Assembly (NCBI RefSeq): GCF_020283565.1 | Contig: NC_060063.1 | Location: 37,472,635 to 37,536,634 of the forward strand | DNA length: 64,000 bases | DNA from: Trifolium pratense | Lineage: Eukaryota; Streptophyta; Magnoliopsida; Fabales; Fabaceae | Reading direction: 5' to 3' | Shown: positions 44,576 through 57,282 of the stretch, piece after piece | How positions within the stretch are numbered: position 1 is the stretch's first letter | Layout: the number at the start of each line of letters is the position of its first letter | Program-made: the position numbers and the translations under genes | The notes under the pieces: model-generated | What the model saw: only the letters and a program-made list of their open reading frames with translations | What the model was told of the DNA's origin: nothing | The model's database searches: none

Positions 44576-47060
44576 AAAAAATGTAAGAGCTGCCACTTTC
44601 TCATCTCTAAGCACAAATGAGATTATTTAAAATTAGAAAAAGAATCAACCATGAAATATTCTAATACATTTACACAATCACATACTTAATTAAAATCGCG
44701 ATATAACTCATTTTTAAGATACGAGAATTAATTCAGAAAAAAGTTGCAATAATGATGATTAATGATGAATTATTAATGTGACTACTATTTAAAATTATGA
44801 TGAGAATGATATCATGAGGATGATGATCAAGATCAGTACCTGCCGAAAGCTTCAAAATACTTTTTCTTAGGAAGGGACAAGCACCCATGAACCGCCAGAA
44901 TCTACATAACCCGACTGCAAAAGAATTGACCAGGACAGATCAAATCGGGTCAAACGGGTAAATAGGTTACAAGTACGGTCACTTACAGTTGATAACGGGT
45001 GAGTTCGGTTCTCTGTAAACCACCGTTGGTGACCGAATCACCTGAAATTATAGAAGAATCACTCTGAAATTGTTACACAGTATGAGTTGTTGCAGATCCA
45101 GCGCCGTGAGTTTAAGTAGAAGGGAAATTAGTCAAATCACCAGTCAAAGTTAAGAAAATATTAATTCTTTTGTCATAAATGTTGAACAAGAATAAATGTT
45201 GGTCGTTGGATTTAATTTGATGCGGATTGATGACATGGATGGTCAAGATGATAAGTTTTGTGTTTCTTTTTGGTAAACATGTAAACTAGATTTTTGACTT
45301 TACTTTTCTCAATGAGACTATAACTTAAAATAATAAAATTAATTTGTCTTTAACTCTTAAAACTAAGATAGAGAACCGGGAAGGTTCAGTCAAATTTGGG
45401 TCCAAAATAGCTCACAAAAAAAAAGTGTAAAATTTTGTCCACCTGTTTCAAGCATCGTTTTTGTCGGATATAGATTTACATTATTTACAGGGTGGTCTAT
45501 TAAGTTTATCCAAATTAGCACATTGATAAAAAAAAATAAAAAAAAAAGATGCACCTGGATCCCCCCCACCCCACCACACCACACACACACACACACACGG
45601 AGACACCATTGAGAGTCTGAACCAATAAAATGACAGAGACATAATTTAAGTTTGCAATAATAGAGTCCATCTTGAGCCTTATGTCTAAATGACTTGCAAT
45701 GTTTTTTTTTAAAAGAAAAAGAAATGATGTTTCAATGCTAAGTTAAGATAGAAAAAAGTCGTGATGTTACAACCTCGATCGGGTTCGATTAATGGCATTT
45801 ATAAATTTTGAAAACAAAATCCGACCATGTTGAGTTGTTTTATCCGTTATTTGTCACCCGTAGACCAGAAGAAATGTATAAACCCGCCCAATACATCAAA
45901 CTTAACTCGATTAGTATGAGTTCGATTGGTTCATTTTTTTTTGTCATCCTTACTTAGAACCCATCAAAAACTATGACCACTCTGTAGCATTGCTCAACAA
46001 CAATTAGTATGCTCCTTCTTGTGTGCTTATATCATTCTCATGTTTGCAAGTAGTTCTTCACTATGAAAGTTCATGTAAAAACCTTAGTTCAAATATGTTT
46101 GTGTAGATCTAGTGACAAACGAATGAACCGTCCCATATCACCTGCAACCCGTCCAAACTGAACTCGTCAAAACTTAACCTTGCAGTTGGGTCGGATTAGG
46201 CCATGCATGTATATCTGCAGTTTGGAATGGGTGGAGCTTTTGGTCCTGAACCTGTCTTACTCGACCCATTGTCGACCCCTATATTTTTGCCACCAGTTGT
46301 TTAGCTCTAGATAGCATATCCGAGAAATCGATAATCTCAATCGGTCCACTCTGATCCTTATGCTGAAAATGTCTTTTGGTCGGTGAAAGGCACGGTGTAG
46401 ATGAACTTCTCCGTTGGAACATTGAATGTGTTCTAAAATAAATCTCTGATGCGTTGTTGTTGTTTAGTCGATGAACGAGATGAAACTTGAGGTCCGGGAA
46501 TCATTTTACCGAGGCCCCACGGTGGACGCCCAATGTTCTTGTTAGGATTATTTGTGAGAATACTTAGACAATAACGTGTTGAGCTAAGTCTTAAAGTAAC
46601 TAGGTATGTTGAACGTGATGATCTAACCTTATATACTGTGTGTGTGTGTGTCGCCCAATGAAGGTGATGAGTACTCCTCCTAAGAAGGACGAGTAGTTGA
46701 GCATGCTCCCCTCCATATGCAGCTCTTCTGGCCTATTTACTTAGACCTATCACTTAAGTCATGACCTGGTTCATTCTAATCCCCTCAGCTGACTACTCAT
46801 TCATCAAAATGTTATCCTCACAATCTATTGAGTCTTCCACTTTAAGGGGTTGGCCGAGCCCAATCCGAGATTTGTATCTCGCCAGGTCCAAGCATCATTA
46901 AAAAAATTATAAACATTAAATAGCTAAATATATACTAATATTTATGTGAATTTTTTTCTACCCCACATTTATTCCTTTATCCCAACATATTTTAAAATAT
47001 TCTCATTTTACCCTTATCTTACTCTAGTATATTTTATCATATTTTACTTTGTCGCTTTAT
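44576..47060. other. Intergenic, possible small exon remnants near 44.9-45.1 kb
   Basis: On the minus strand at about 45049-44990 and 44910-44870 there are splice-like borders around GGLQRTELT/REPNSPVIN and SGYVDSGGSWVLVPS, but no parent gene was recognised. (CA)n at about 45578-45597 and (TG)n at about 46640-46651 are simple repeats. Nothing else is supported. Confidence 0.4.
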
Positions 47061-47360
47061 CACTTTCACGGTAAACTGTTTGGAAAGCAGTACACCCCCG
47101 TCGAACACTGTTCCGGTAAGTCTTTTTTAAAAAGTGTTACACTTTGTATTATCTTCATAATCAATTAGAATTACATACTGGAACACTTCTGAAAATTGTT
47201 CTGGTGTATTGAAAATTGTAGAATGTTTTTTTACATACCGGAACAATTTTTAAAAGTTTTTCGGTATGTCGAACAAACCAAAAAAGTGTTCTGGTACTTA
47301 TGCAAGTATTCCGGTTTGTCATAATAGTTTTTTTTTTTGTTCTGTTATTTTTAAACAGAT

Positions 47361-47660
47361 ATGGCTCAAACCGGCAATACATGTCAAATGTCGGTAGATA
47401 CTACAGATGTTTTTATAACTAATGAAAAATTTGATACATGAAAAGTTGTTATCACATGGGCTCGAGATGTTGGAATTGCCAACAAAGTCAGTATTATTAC
47501 TAGGTTAGATAAAAAGTACGGAAAAAGAGGAAGAAATGACAAGTGTATTTTGGGCTGTGATAAAGGTGGAAAATATGACTCTTCAAAAAGTTCGATGACA
47601 ACTGCATAAAAAAAATGTAACTGTCCATTCAAAATTAGAGTTACACCTATGCATCTAAGC
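47361..47660 (+). pseudogene. FAR1-like (MULE-related) N-terminal remnant
   Basis: The frame starts MAQTGNTCQMSVDTTDVF at about 47361 and continues NEKFDT-stop-KVVITWARD, KYGKRGRNDKCILGCDKG, then KKCNCPFKIRV. It resembles the FAR1/FHY3 zinc-binding N-terminus used by MULE transposases. Stops occur at about 47439 and 47607. Only about 100 residues remain. Confidence 0.6.
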
Positions 47661-47794
47661 AATAAAACGGCTAACAAAGCAATTCATATAAAACGATCAA
47701 CCTATATTATAAGTTAATTAAAACTGTAAAAAATAACGAGCAACGTATAGTATATAACTTAATTAACAAATAATAACAAACAAAAAAAATTGGT

Positions 47795-48010
47795 TACCTC
47801 ACCAAACCATATATGACGAGCAATGTGCTCATCATATCGTGTCAGAAGACTCGTATCAATCGGTCCTCCATGCCAGCTCTACTACACCACATGCGCAGGC
47901 TCCTCCTACCGCACCATGCATGCATAGGCTGCTCGTCCTAATGTTGTTCCGCCTCACGCTGTAGAAAGTCTTCATGTTTGAGCTCGGAACGCCTAATTCT
48001 ACCATCCCAC
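47795..48010 (-). pseudogene. Plant-mobile-domain (MAIN-like) fragment
   Basis: On the minus strand GPIDTSLLTRYDEHIARHIW, then FGE, ends at a GT donor (about 47796). It matches the start of PMD/MAIN-like proteins. The upstream part is out of frame. Association with FAR1-like sequence is frequent in Mutator-type elements. Confidence 0.5.
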
Positions 48011-48321
48011 CGTCTGGTACGCGCCACAAAAAAAAAACACAAAGTTAACAAACGCACAATATAAAAAAGTATATCGGAACAGTTGGGTTGGAGTGTTCCG
48101 GTATGCAAATTAATTAAAAATATACCGGAAAACTCGTAAGAAAGTGTTCTGTTAAAAACATCAAATCGGAACACTTTAAAAAATGTTCCGGTACATATTA
48201 CAACACTTCTATCTCTTTTCCTCTTACTCACACCGGAACACTTTTTCTAAGGTATGTAAAAAATGATTTTTTTTATTGTATGCTGTTTAATTTGATTTTA
48301 TTCAATTTTAAAAGGGGAATA

Positions 48322-48753
48322 TGTTCTGGGCCGAGCATCACGCTCGAGCCTAAGAGGATGTCGAACACATACGGTCCGAGCAAGCATGTACGAAGAGCCC
48401 GTTAGACGTGCTCGACCCTCCAACGGTCAGATACTCTTACGTATCGTAACGGCCGTAAACCGGAATGATGGGCATTTACTGCACATCAAGGCTTCCAAGC
48501 CGTTTTCCGGCAGCCACTTGATGGCCATTAATGCCATCAAGGGCCTTGGCCCTGCGCTGGGGGCTATATATATGTGTCTCCACTTCATTCACAAGGTACG
48601 CATTATTTTAGCCAAGAAAACCTTTACACACAAACTGACTTGAGCGTCGGAGTGCCTGCAGGTACACAACCCCCCTCCGCTTCAACAGGGGTCTCAACGC
48701 TCTCAACCACCGTAAACGCCGGCGAACTCGCACTCTTCTGGTCTACACGATCA
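48322..48753 (+). repeat. 5' LTR of the Tat-type element (432 bp)
   Basis: It runs TGTTCTGGGCCGAGC...TACACGATCA. A TATA box (CTATATATAT, 48564-48573) lies in it. Confidence 0.95.
48564..48573 (+). promoter_or_regulatory. TATA box in the Tat-type 5' LTR
   Basis: CTATATATAT after a GC-rich stretch, about 240 bp into the LTR; the 3' LTR has the same motif. Confidence 0.6.
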
Positions 48754-48754
48754 G

Positions 48755-48772
48755 TGGCGCCGTCTGTGGGAA
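48755..48772 (+). promoter_or_regulatory. Primer binding site of the Tat-type element
   Basis: TGGCGCCGTCTGTGGGAA starts 1 nt after the LTR, as in other plant Tat/RIRE2-like elements. Confidence 0.8.
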
Positions 48773-48874
48773 CAGTAGTTTCCCTGTTTCTTCAAACCAA
48801 AAACTAAACACCTTCCAAAAACAACCACCCTGCGATCAATAGCTGGCGTTAACAACCACCAACTCCCGTAGCAC

Positions 48875-51800
48875 GTGGCGGAGAACAACGCTCAACCAAT
48901 GGACTACGCGCCGTACCACCCGCTGGACGGCCAGTTCCCCTCCGTAACGGAAGATGGCCAAGGGGGGCAAAACGTGCATGATGAGCCCTACAACCCAGAA
49001 GAACCGCAGATCCATGTGGCTACCCCGCCACAGGCGACTCCGGCAGTGGCTATCCCTCCGGGCGTCCCCATGCAGGATATGATGGCTGCGCTGGTCAATG
49101 CAATCAACCGCCAGTCGGACTTACTACTGCAGCAAAACCAGAGATTCGAGCAGCAAAATCAAAGGCTCGAACAACAAAGTCGTCGCATCGATGCAATTGC
49201 TGAATCAAGGGTAACGGCGCAAGCTCGCCAAACTCGCCGTTCACCCACACCTGTGAGGAGCAGAACTTTCTCCAGGTCACGCTCACCACCTCACCGAAGG
49301 AGCGAGAGGAGGATGAGCCCGAGGAGAAACGAGGAAGTATCTCGAAACTCCACCCCGCCGAGGAGACACTCCCCTAGAAGGGACAATCCTCCTCGCCACC
49401 AAAGACACCGATCCCCGGAAGATAAGGACAGCCACCAAGGCCCCCTCTCCCGAAGAATCCGGGAACTCCCTCTACCGGTCGGTCTCGAGAAACCACCGGC
49501 AATGGATACCTACGATGGCTCGACAGATCCAGACGAGCACATCGAGAATCTGGAGGCTCTCCTCGAGTACAGAAATGTACGAGGCTCTATCAAGTGTAAG
49601 CTCTTTCCCACGACTCTGAGGAAAGGCGCTATAGCTTGCTATAAGAGCTTGGCGCCGGGATCCGTAGATTCCTGGTCGGACCTCTGCGATCGCTTCCGGG
49701 CCCATTTCACGTCTTCGAAGCGCCATCCAAAAACGGAAGCGACCCTCGAAGCCATTATTCAAGGCGAAACGGAGCCACTCAGGTCCTATCTGGAGCGCTT
49801 CAACAAAGCGGCCGTCGAGGTAAAGGTCGAAGAAAGTATGAAGCTGTACCTCCTCGACAGGGGACTCCGTCGGGACAGCGACTTAGCCAAAGCTGTCGGG
49901 ATCGAAGAGCCGAAAACGTTGGATGCTTTCTTCGAAAAGGCGAAGAAGTACATCGCCTACGAGGAGAAACTGAAGGCCATAGATTTAAGGAGGCCTAAAA
50001 GTCAGGAAAAACACAGGAACCACGAGAAAGATGAAGCTGGAACCTCGCGAAGAGGTAACGAAAAAGGAAGGGAGGATAGGATCAAGGAGTCCAAACCTCC
50101 ACGTGGAAAGTTCACAACTTACACTCCACTGAATGCGTCAAGAGACCGCATTTTTGCTGAAGTCTCCGCTGCGGACTTCAAGAAGGCTGGGATCCACTTC
50201 CCAAGACAGCAGCCCATGAAGGCAAATACTGATAGGACGAAATTTTGTCGCTATCATAAAAGCCATGGACACGTCACTGAAGACTGTGTCCACCTAAAAG
50301 ATGCCATCGAGATTCTGATACAGAAGGGCTATGCCCGAAGATACGTTCAGAACGGCGAACAAGTACAACAACAACAACAGCGGGAGCCTCAAGAGGTCGC
50401 AATGGCCATTGATGTCTCCGAGCAAGAAAACAACAGAGGCATAGTCCCTCAGGCCCTTGCCATTTCAGCACCAGAGATCCCACTCCCATCCCTAGGGTCG
50501 GATGAGGGAGCTCTCATGAGGCATTTCAACGCCCACCTGAATGGCTCATGGGAGAATTTCCCCAAAGCACTGGTGATAACAGGGGGAGGGCTCAACAAAG
50601 TCACCCTCGGCTCGGTGAAAAGAAAATTCGAGGAGCTGGAAACTATTTGCTCAGTGACTCCCATCACCGTCTCCAAACCTGAGGAAGGCTCCGACCCGCT
50701 GGCCTTCTACAAATCAGAAGTTCCTGGGGGCTCGCCAAACTACCAGATACCGCTATTGGTGAGAGCTCGCATGGCGAACTTCGACGTCCACCGCATCCTC
50801 GTAGATCAGGGGAGCTCGTGCGACGTGATGTACTCAGGGCTCTTCAAAACTTTACAGCTGTCGGAGAAGAACCTGATTCCATATGTAGGACCTGACCTTC
50901 AGGGGTTCAACGGGTCGACTACCAAGCCTTGGGGATATGTGGACCTCATCATCACCTTTGGCGAGGAGAAGGCAATGAAGTCTGTGAGGACACAATTCAT
51001 GGTTGTCGACTGCCCCTCGCTGTACAATTGCATCATCGGCATGACTACCTTAGCCGAGTTGTACGCTGTGTCGTCAACCGTTCATTTGAAGCTGAAATAC
51101 TACACACCGGATGATCAGGTCGCTACCATCAACGGCGACATAGCTGCTGCGAGGAGATGCTTTGAGGCCGCGGCAAAAAATCTGAGCACCGTGGTGACCC
51201 CTAAGAAATCTGAACAAAAGAAAAATCTGGGGGTAAACACTATTGGAGGTTCCGTCGACATCGATGCTCGACTCACAAAAAAGGAGCATCAGGAAGAGAA
51301 GCAGAAATACCTCCCCGTTGCTGAAAAGAAAATCTATCGCCCAATTCCGGACAGAGATTTCGAACTGGTACCCCTAGGCGAAGACCCCCTCAAAGGGATC
51401 AAGATTGGAACTGGGCTCCCCGACTTGGTCAAAAAGCAGCTAATCGCTTGCTTAAAGGACAATGCTGAACTGTTCGCCTGGAGCGCTGCAGAGATGCCCG
51501 GAATCGACCCTGAGGTCGCTTGTCATCAATTGACTTTAGATCCTAGGGCTAGTGCCGTTGTTCAGCGGCGTAGGAAGCAGTCTCCCGAGAAAGCGGAGGC
51601 TGCTGAAAAAGCTGTAAAAGACCTCCTCGAGGCATATTTCATTTCGGAAGCCAGGTACACCACCTGGCTATCCAATGTTGTACTTGTTAAGAAATCGAAT
51701 GGAAAATGGCGCATGTGTGTTGATTATGCCGATCTTAATAGGGCTTGCCCTAAAGACGCTTACCCTTTACCTAACATAGACAAATTAGTAGATAATTCAT

Positions 51801-54550
51801 CAAGATTTAAATTACTATCGTTTATGGACGCGTACTCGGGTTATAATCAAATAAAAATGGCTGAAATCGATAAAAAGAAAACAGCGTTTATGACCGAATC
51901 CGGTAATTATTATTACAACGTAATGCCTTTCGGGCTTAAAAACGCGGGCGCCACATACCAAAGGATGATGAACAAAGTCTTCAATAATGAAATCGGTGAC
52001 ATGCTCGAAGTCTACATGGATGATATGATCGTCAAATCCGAAGAGGAAGTCGATCATACAGCCAATCTGAAAAGAGTGTTCGACCAAGCGAGAAAGTACA
52101 ATATGAGATTTAATCCTGAAAAATGCACGTTCGGCGTAAAAGCTGGGAAATTCCTCGGATTCTACTTAACCGAAAGAGGAATCGAAGCTAACCCCGATAA
52201 ATGCAGAGCATTTTTTGAATTTCCTACACCGGACTCGAAGAAATCAATCCAATCGCTAAATGGGATGCTCACAGCCTTATCTCGTTTTGTCGCAAAATCC
52301 GCTCAACACGCGCTACCCTTATTCAAATTACATCGAAAAGAATCCGCATTCGAATGGACGAAGGAATGCGAGGACGCGCTACAACACTTAAAACGAGCAT
52401 TATCCGAACCCCCAGCCCTAACGCGACCTAACGAAGGGGAAACCCTATACCTTTACATCGTCGTAGCATCAGAGGCCATCAGCGCCGTTCTCATCAGAGA
52501 AACCGAGCAAGGGCAAAAACCCGTCTATTTTGTGAGTAAGGCCCTGCAAGGACCCGAACTCCGGTACTTACAGATTGAAAAAACGGCCTTAGCAGTAGTC
52601 ATGGCCGCGAGGAAATTAAGACATTATTTCTTAGCTCACTCCATCGTTGTTCGAACCGATCAACCAATTAAGCAACTCCTCGCGAGGCCGGATATGACAG
52701 GACGAATGCTAAAATGGTCGCTCGAGTTGTCCGAATTCGAAATCTTTTTCGAAAGCAGAAAGGCGTTAAAAGCCCAAGTGCTAGCAGACTTCGTAGCCGA
52801 GATGACCACACCATCTACCCCGGATAAGAACAAATGGACTATCTTCGTGGATGGATCCTCGAATCCACAAGGGAGTGGTGCAGGAATAATGCTCGAAAAC
52901 AGCGAAGGAGTACTCATAGAAGTTTCGCTCGAGCTCGCCTTTCCGACCACGAACAACCAAGCCGAGTGCGAAGCCTTCCTGGCGGGATTGAGGTTGGCTC
53001 AGGATATGGAAGCCGAGGAGATTAAGATATTCACGGACTCACAACTCGTCGCATCACAAATAGCCGGAGAATACTAAACAAAAGACGAACGACTCACGAA
53101 ATATTTAAACTTGATCAAAGAAAAATTGACTAAATTCAAGCAAACCGAAGTCAAACATGTTCCTCGCGAGCATAATGCAAGAGCAGATATCTTATCAAAG
53201 CTCGCCAGCACCAAGAAAAAGAAGGGCGGAAATCAATCGCTTATTCAGGAAACGCTATCCAAGCCAAGCATAGCAAAACCCACCGAGGTATTCCTGATAT
53301 GCGAAATCAACGCCGATAGTTGGATGACACCCGTGTTCGAATTTTTGAACACCGGAAACCTCCCGATTGACAAAAAAGAGGCAGCTAAGGTCAAAAGAAG
53401 AGCCTGCGCATACGTAATCCTAAATGGGAAAATGTATCGCCGAGGATTTTCCATCCCTCTGCTGAGATGCGTCGAGGAAAGCGAGGTAACCTCGATCCTC
53501 AGCGAAATCCACGAAGGAATGAACGGTCAACACATCGGTGGACGCTCCTTGGCCAGAAAGGCCTTGCGAGCAGGATTCTACTGGCCTACCATGCAAGCAG
53601 ACGCAAAAGAGCATGTCAAAAAATGCGACAAATGCCAACTTCACGGGGATATGCACTTGGCCCCTCCGAACGAGCTAAAGACGCTCTCATCCCCGTGGCC
53701 GTTTTCTTGGTGGGGGATGGACCTCCTAGGACCGTTTCCTACGGCAGCATGACAAAATAAATACCTGATAGTAGCCGTCGACTACTTCACAAAATGGATC
53801 GAAGTCGAACCCCTCGCCAGCATCACAACGTTCAACGTGCTGCGATTTTTCAAACGCAACATACTTGCACGATTTGGGATCCCTCAAGTTGTCGTTACAG
53901 ATAACGGGACTCAATTCACAGACAAGAAAATGCGAGAATTTATGGCGAGGATAGGTACAACCCAACATTTTACCTCTGTCGAACACCCTCAAACAAACGG
54001 TCAAGCTGAGGCCGCGAACAGGGTCATATTACGAGGACTTAAGAGGAGATTAGACGAAGCGAAGGGTAAATGGACAGAGGAACTACACAGCGTACTCTGG
54101 TCCTACCGAACAACCCCACACTCCACGACGGGAGAAACACCTTTCCGATTAACATACGAAACAGAAGCAGTAATTCCGGTAGAGACGGGGGCGTCTTCAT
54201 TCTGAACAGAAATACCTCTCGAAGGAGGGGATAATCAAGACATGCTCAGAGAAGAGCTCGACCTTTTGGAAGAGCTTCGAGAGGGCGCGGCTCTCCGGGA
54301 AGCAACGTTGAAACAAAAAATAGCAAAACGGCACGATAAAAGAGTCATTAAGCGAGAGTTCGACGTTGGTATATTAGTGCTACGACGCAATCAAAAGGAC
54401 TCCCGCGAGGGTAAACTCGCGGCAAATTGGGAGGGACCTTATCGAGTCCGAGCCAAAACCGAAAACGGTGCTTATTACCTGGAAGACCTTTACGGGAAAG
54501 AAGTTCCTCGACCTTGGAATGCCGAAAAGCTCAAGCAATACTACAGTTGA
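48875..54550 (+). CDS. Tat-type gypsy gag-pol polyprotein, one frame with three internal stops
   Basis: One frame of about 1890 codons starts MAENNAQPMDY. In order it shows an Arg/Ser-rich N-terminus; retrotransposon gag (about 200-330, MDTYDGSTDPDEHIENLEAL); a CCHC-like HKSHGHVTEDC (about 460); aspartic protease (ILVDQGSSCDVMY, about 640); reverse transcriptase (about 945-1120, MDDMIVKS after Tyr, the YMDD site at residue 1047); a first RNase H in which the usual Asp is replaced (YIVVASEAISAVL); a second RNase H (WTIFVDGSSNPQGSGAG, IFTDSQLVASQ); and integrase (HHCC, VVTDNGTQFTD, HPQTNGQAEAANR). In-frame stops at 53075-53077 (TAA), 53750-53752 (TGA) and 54203-54205 (TGA) cut it after the second RNase H, so no integrase can be made as part of pol. 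Confidence 0.93.
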
Positions 54551-55260
54551 GGGAAGCTCAAAAGTCATCCCTCGACGAAGGCTGTGTCTTCGCCCATGAG
54601 AAACGCGCCTATACAACGGAGGAGTGCTTAGGTACGGGCATGAATCTTAAAATATAAAACAAAGTCGAGACGTTAGGGGCTCGATGATGTTGGCGAGGAA
54701 AGTTCTAGACCACGGAACGCCATCGTCGCAGTACACGACCGGTAGAACCCCAGCTCGCGATGGGATGTTCACACCCCGAGGAGGAAAGCTTAACAACAGC
54801 CCCTCTCCTCGTCATTAGTTTGGATAAACATCTCCAACCACTTAGAATGGTTCCCCACACCTTCTAAGCTCGGCATCAATGGTACCAGCTATCATAACGA
54901 TGACCACCGTCCAAACACACACTAGCCGAAGAAATGAATAGCTCGGCGTATAGAATGTTTGGAAAATTACTTAAGTTAAAAACCTCACACTTAGTCGAGC
55001 ACAAACAAAAAAAGCATCAAGCATACAGGTCGAAGCACGAACCTAAAAACGTCAGGCATGCAAAAACGTTCGATTCGACATTCAGAGGAAATTAAAATTT
55101 TGCCACATGAAACCTAAATCTAGATACGAAGATAACGGTGAAAAGGCGAGCGAATAAATAACAAACCACTGAAATATAAGACCACAAAGGTCCATGATTG
55201 TCGGTTACATCAAAAGGGCAACAAAATGCCCGAACAAAACAAAAGAAAGAAAAACATAAA
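54551..55260. other. Tat-type element spacer between pol and antisense ORF
   Basis: No gene is present. GAGCTCG/CTCGAC-type motifs typical of this element's non-coding parts are scattered. Both transcription units converge on this segment. Confidence 0.6.
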
Positions 55261-57282
55261 TCACACTTCATCATCAGAGGGGGTCACGATAGCTCCATCA
55301 CGCACCTCCTTCTCCTCATCTAAACCCTCCTCGATCAAACTGGGGTTGAGAATCCTGAGCTGGGCCACTGCGTTGTTGAAACTAAAAGTAGCAGCAGCAA
55401 CCTTGTTGGACTCAAGCTCCTGGATCTTCGCGATCAAGCAAGCACGAGAAGAGGAGGCATACACCCCTTGAGGGTCGAGCTCCTTCTCCTCTTCCTCGAC
55501 AACCCCAGAAACTTGAAGCCTCGCCAACTTCCCTTCCAGCTCGCCAATCAAAGTCTTCTGCTCATCAACCCTCTGCACGGCATTGTCCCTCTCCTCCGAC
55601 ACCGTCCTGAGCCTGTCCTCCGCCTCCTTAAGGTTGGCCGAGATAGTCTTACGCTCCTCCCTATAACCCTTGCAGGAGGCCTCAGATTCTGCCAGCCTTC
55701 GCTTCAACAGAGGCAACTCCTTGCGAGCCTCATCCCTCTCCTCCAAGTATTTGCACTCCCGGCCATTCAGAAAAGTCGCCACCTCGACCAATTTGAGCAA
55801 GCCCATGGACTGGGCGGCAATTTCAGAGCGGAGAGCCTCGGGACCCATGTCTGCGAGGATGGCCTCATCTGCTGGATTAATCTTCACTTTGGTTTCTCCG
55901 GTCAGTAGCTCGCCATGGGCATAGATGGGAGGAAGGACGAAATCGTCTGCAGGAACGCCAGCGGACAACCTATGGGGACCAGAGTTCGGAGGATCATCCT
56001 GGCCAGAGAGATCCACTACCTCACGCTCCTGTCGAGAAGAGGTTTCCTCCTCCAGCCGTATCCTTTTCGAACGATCCACAATAGAGGCTGTCGGGGACTG
56101 GGGGGCAGAAGAGGTTGTAGCAGCACTGCTCGCTTCCCTCTTGTTCTTGGCAGCGCGAGCTTTGCGGAGAGCGGCGGCACCACTGGTCATTGTACCTACA
56201 CAAATCAGATTGACAGTTAGCAAAACAAAGACGAGCAAATAAAGGAAGCAAAACATTAGTAAAAATAGATAAAAGAAATCCACGAGCATACTCCAAAAAA
56301 CAGATAATTTCTCCGGAGTGTCACAAGCGATCAACTCCTCGGTTGCAATCAACTTGGTCTTGGTCAACCTCTGACCATCTTCTCCGAATAAAGGCTCGCC
56401 CTCAGGGTCGCTCAAAAGGTAAGGAGGCAAGCCCGCCACGAACTCTAACAGCTTTTTATAATCAGCTCTCTCCTCAGCGGACAACTCCCCCAGCTTAAAA
56501 ACAAACTCTTTGGTCGACATGGAGTAATGATCTCTACGCCAATAGAATGGGAATCTGGCGAAATCCTCATCTATGGGGAGCCCCTGTTCATCGAGCACTT
56601 CCTGCCCCAGCTCGTCTATACGGTGCCCCCTACGGACGAAGTTATTCCAGCCTTTCGTCGTTATGGGCCTGACCCCGTAGAAAACGGACTTAAACCCCCG
56701 CACCGATTCGTCGTACATATCAAAGAGGCGTTTCTGTTGCCTCAAAGAAACCCATCCATGTTTGGTGTCCGGTAGCGGGGCTCCTTTCGCGAGTTTCCCT
56801 TTCGCTTGTTCCCCCCAAGGACAGCTTCGCTGAAGGCCAAAATGATAGAAGAATAAAGGCAAGGTGGGACCCAGACCCAAGTGTTCGGCGGTCTTTTCAA
56901 AAGCCTTGATAAAGGCCAAAGAGTTCGGATGAAGTTGATAAGGGGCTAAGCGAAGATGGCGGAAGATGGACACCTCAAGATCCGTAAAGGGCAACCTAAT
57001 TCCCAGATGCTTAAAAGCGATCTCGTACATGGGAATCGTCCCCTAGGCCCAATTACTGCAGATCCTGTGACGAGCAGTAGGAATCCGCACCTCGAAATCT
57101 TCGGTAGGAGGAGTCTGTATATCCGTGCACATTGACTCCGGGATATCACTCTCGCAGTTCTTATAAACTGACTCTGTTTCTCGAGGTTCATCCGCCACCC
57201 ATGAAAGGTCGGCTCGAACACGAATCGACGAGGACGGCTATTGATCTATAAACGAGACTTGACTTTGAGACCCTTCAGCCAT
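55261..57282 (-). CDS. Antisense ORF of the Tat-type element: 'gypsy-type transposase' domain protein, broken
   Basis: The frame begins at MAEGSQSQVSF (57282) and is interrupted by TAG at 57238-57240 and 57043-57045. From 57030 it is open to 55261 (589 codons). The N-terminal block (FKHLGIRLPFTDLEVSIF, PYQLHPNSLAFIKAFE, YDESVRGFKSVFYGV) is the 'transposase (putative) gypsy type' domain. A hydrophobic run near 56285-56195 (YLFLLMFCFLYLLVF) looks like a retained in-frame intron with a GT border after FW and an AG before GTMTSG. The C-terminal part is a long coiled coil (LKRRLAESEASCKGYREERK). Such antisense ORFs are known in Tat elements; their function is unclear. Confidence 0.8.

Larger units (their letters stand above)
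47061..48260. repeat. Cluster of GGAACA / TGTTCCGG-type motifs
   Basis: About a dozen copies of (C)CGGAACA(C)TTT or its complement TGTTCCGGT lie in two blocks (47100-47320 and 48065-48245), on either side of the FAR1-like and PMD remnants. This looks like the subterminal repeat zone of a DNA transposon, but terminal repeats are not clear. Confidence 0.55.

Noticed and set aside
48386..48643. 85-codon ORF repeated identically at 59566-59823
   Set aside because: It lies in the LTRs of the Tat element; duplicated only because the LTRs are.
55468..56242. Plus-strand ORFs of 84-146 codons
   Set aside because: Shadows opposite the antisense ORF of the Tat element.
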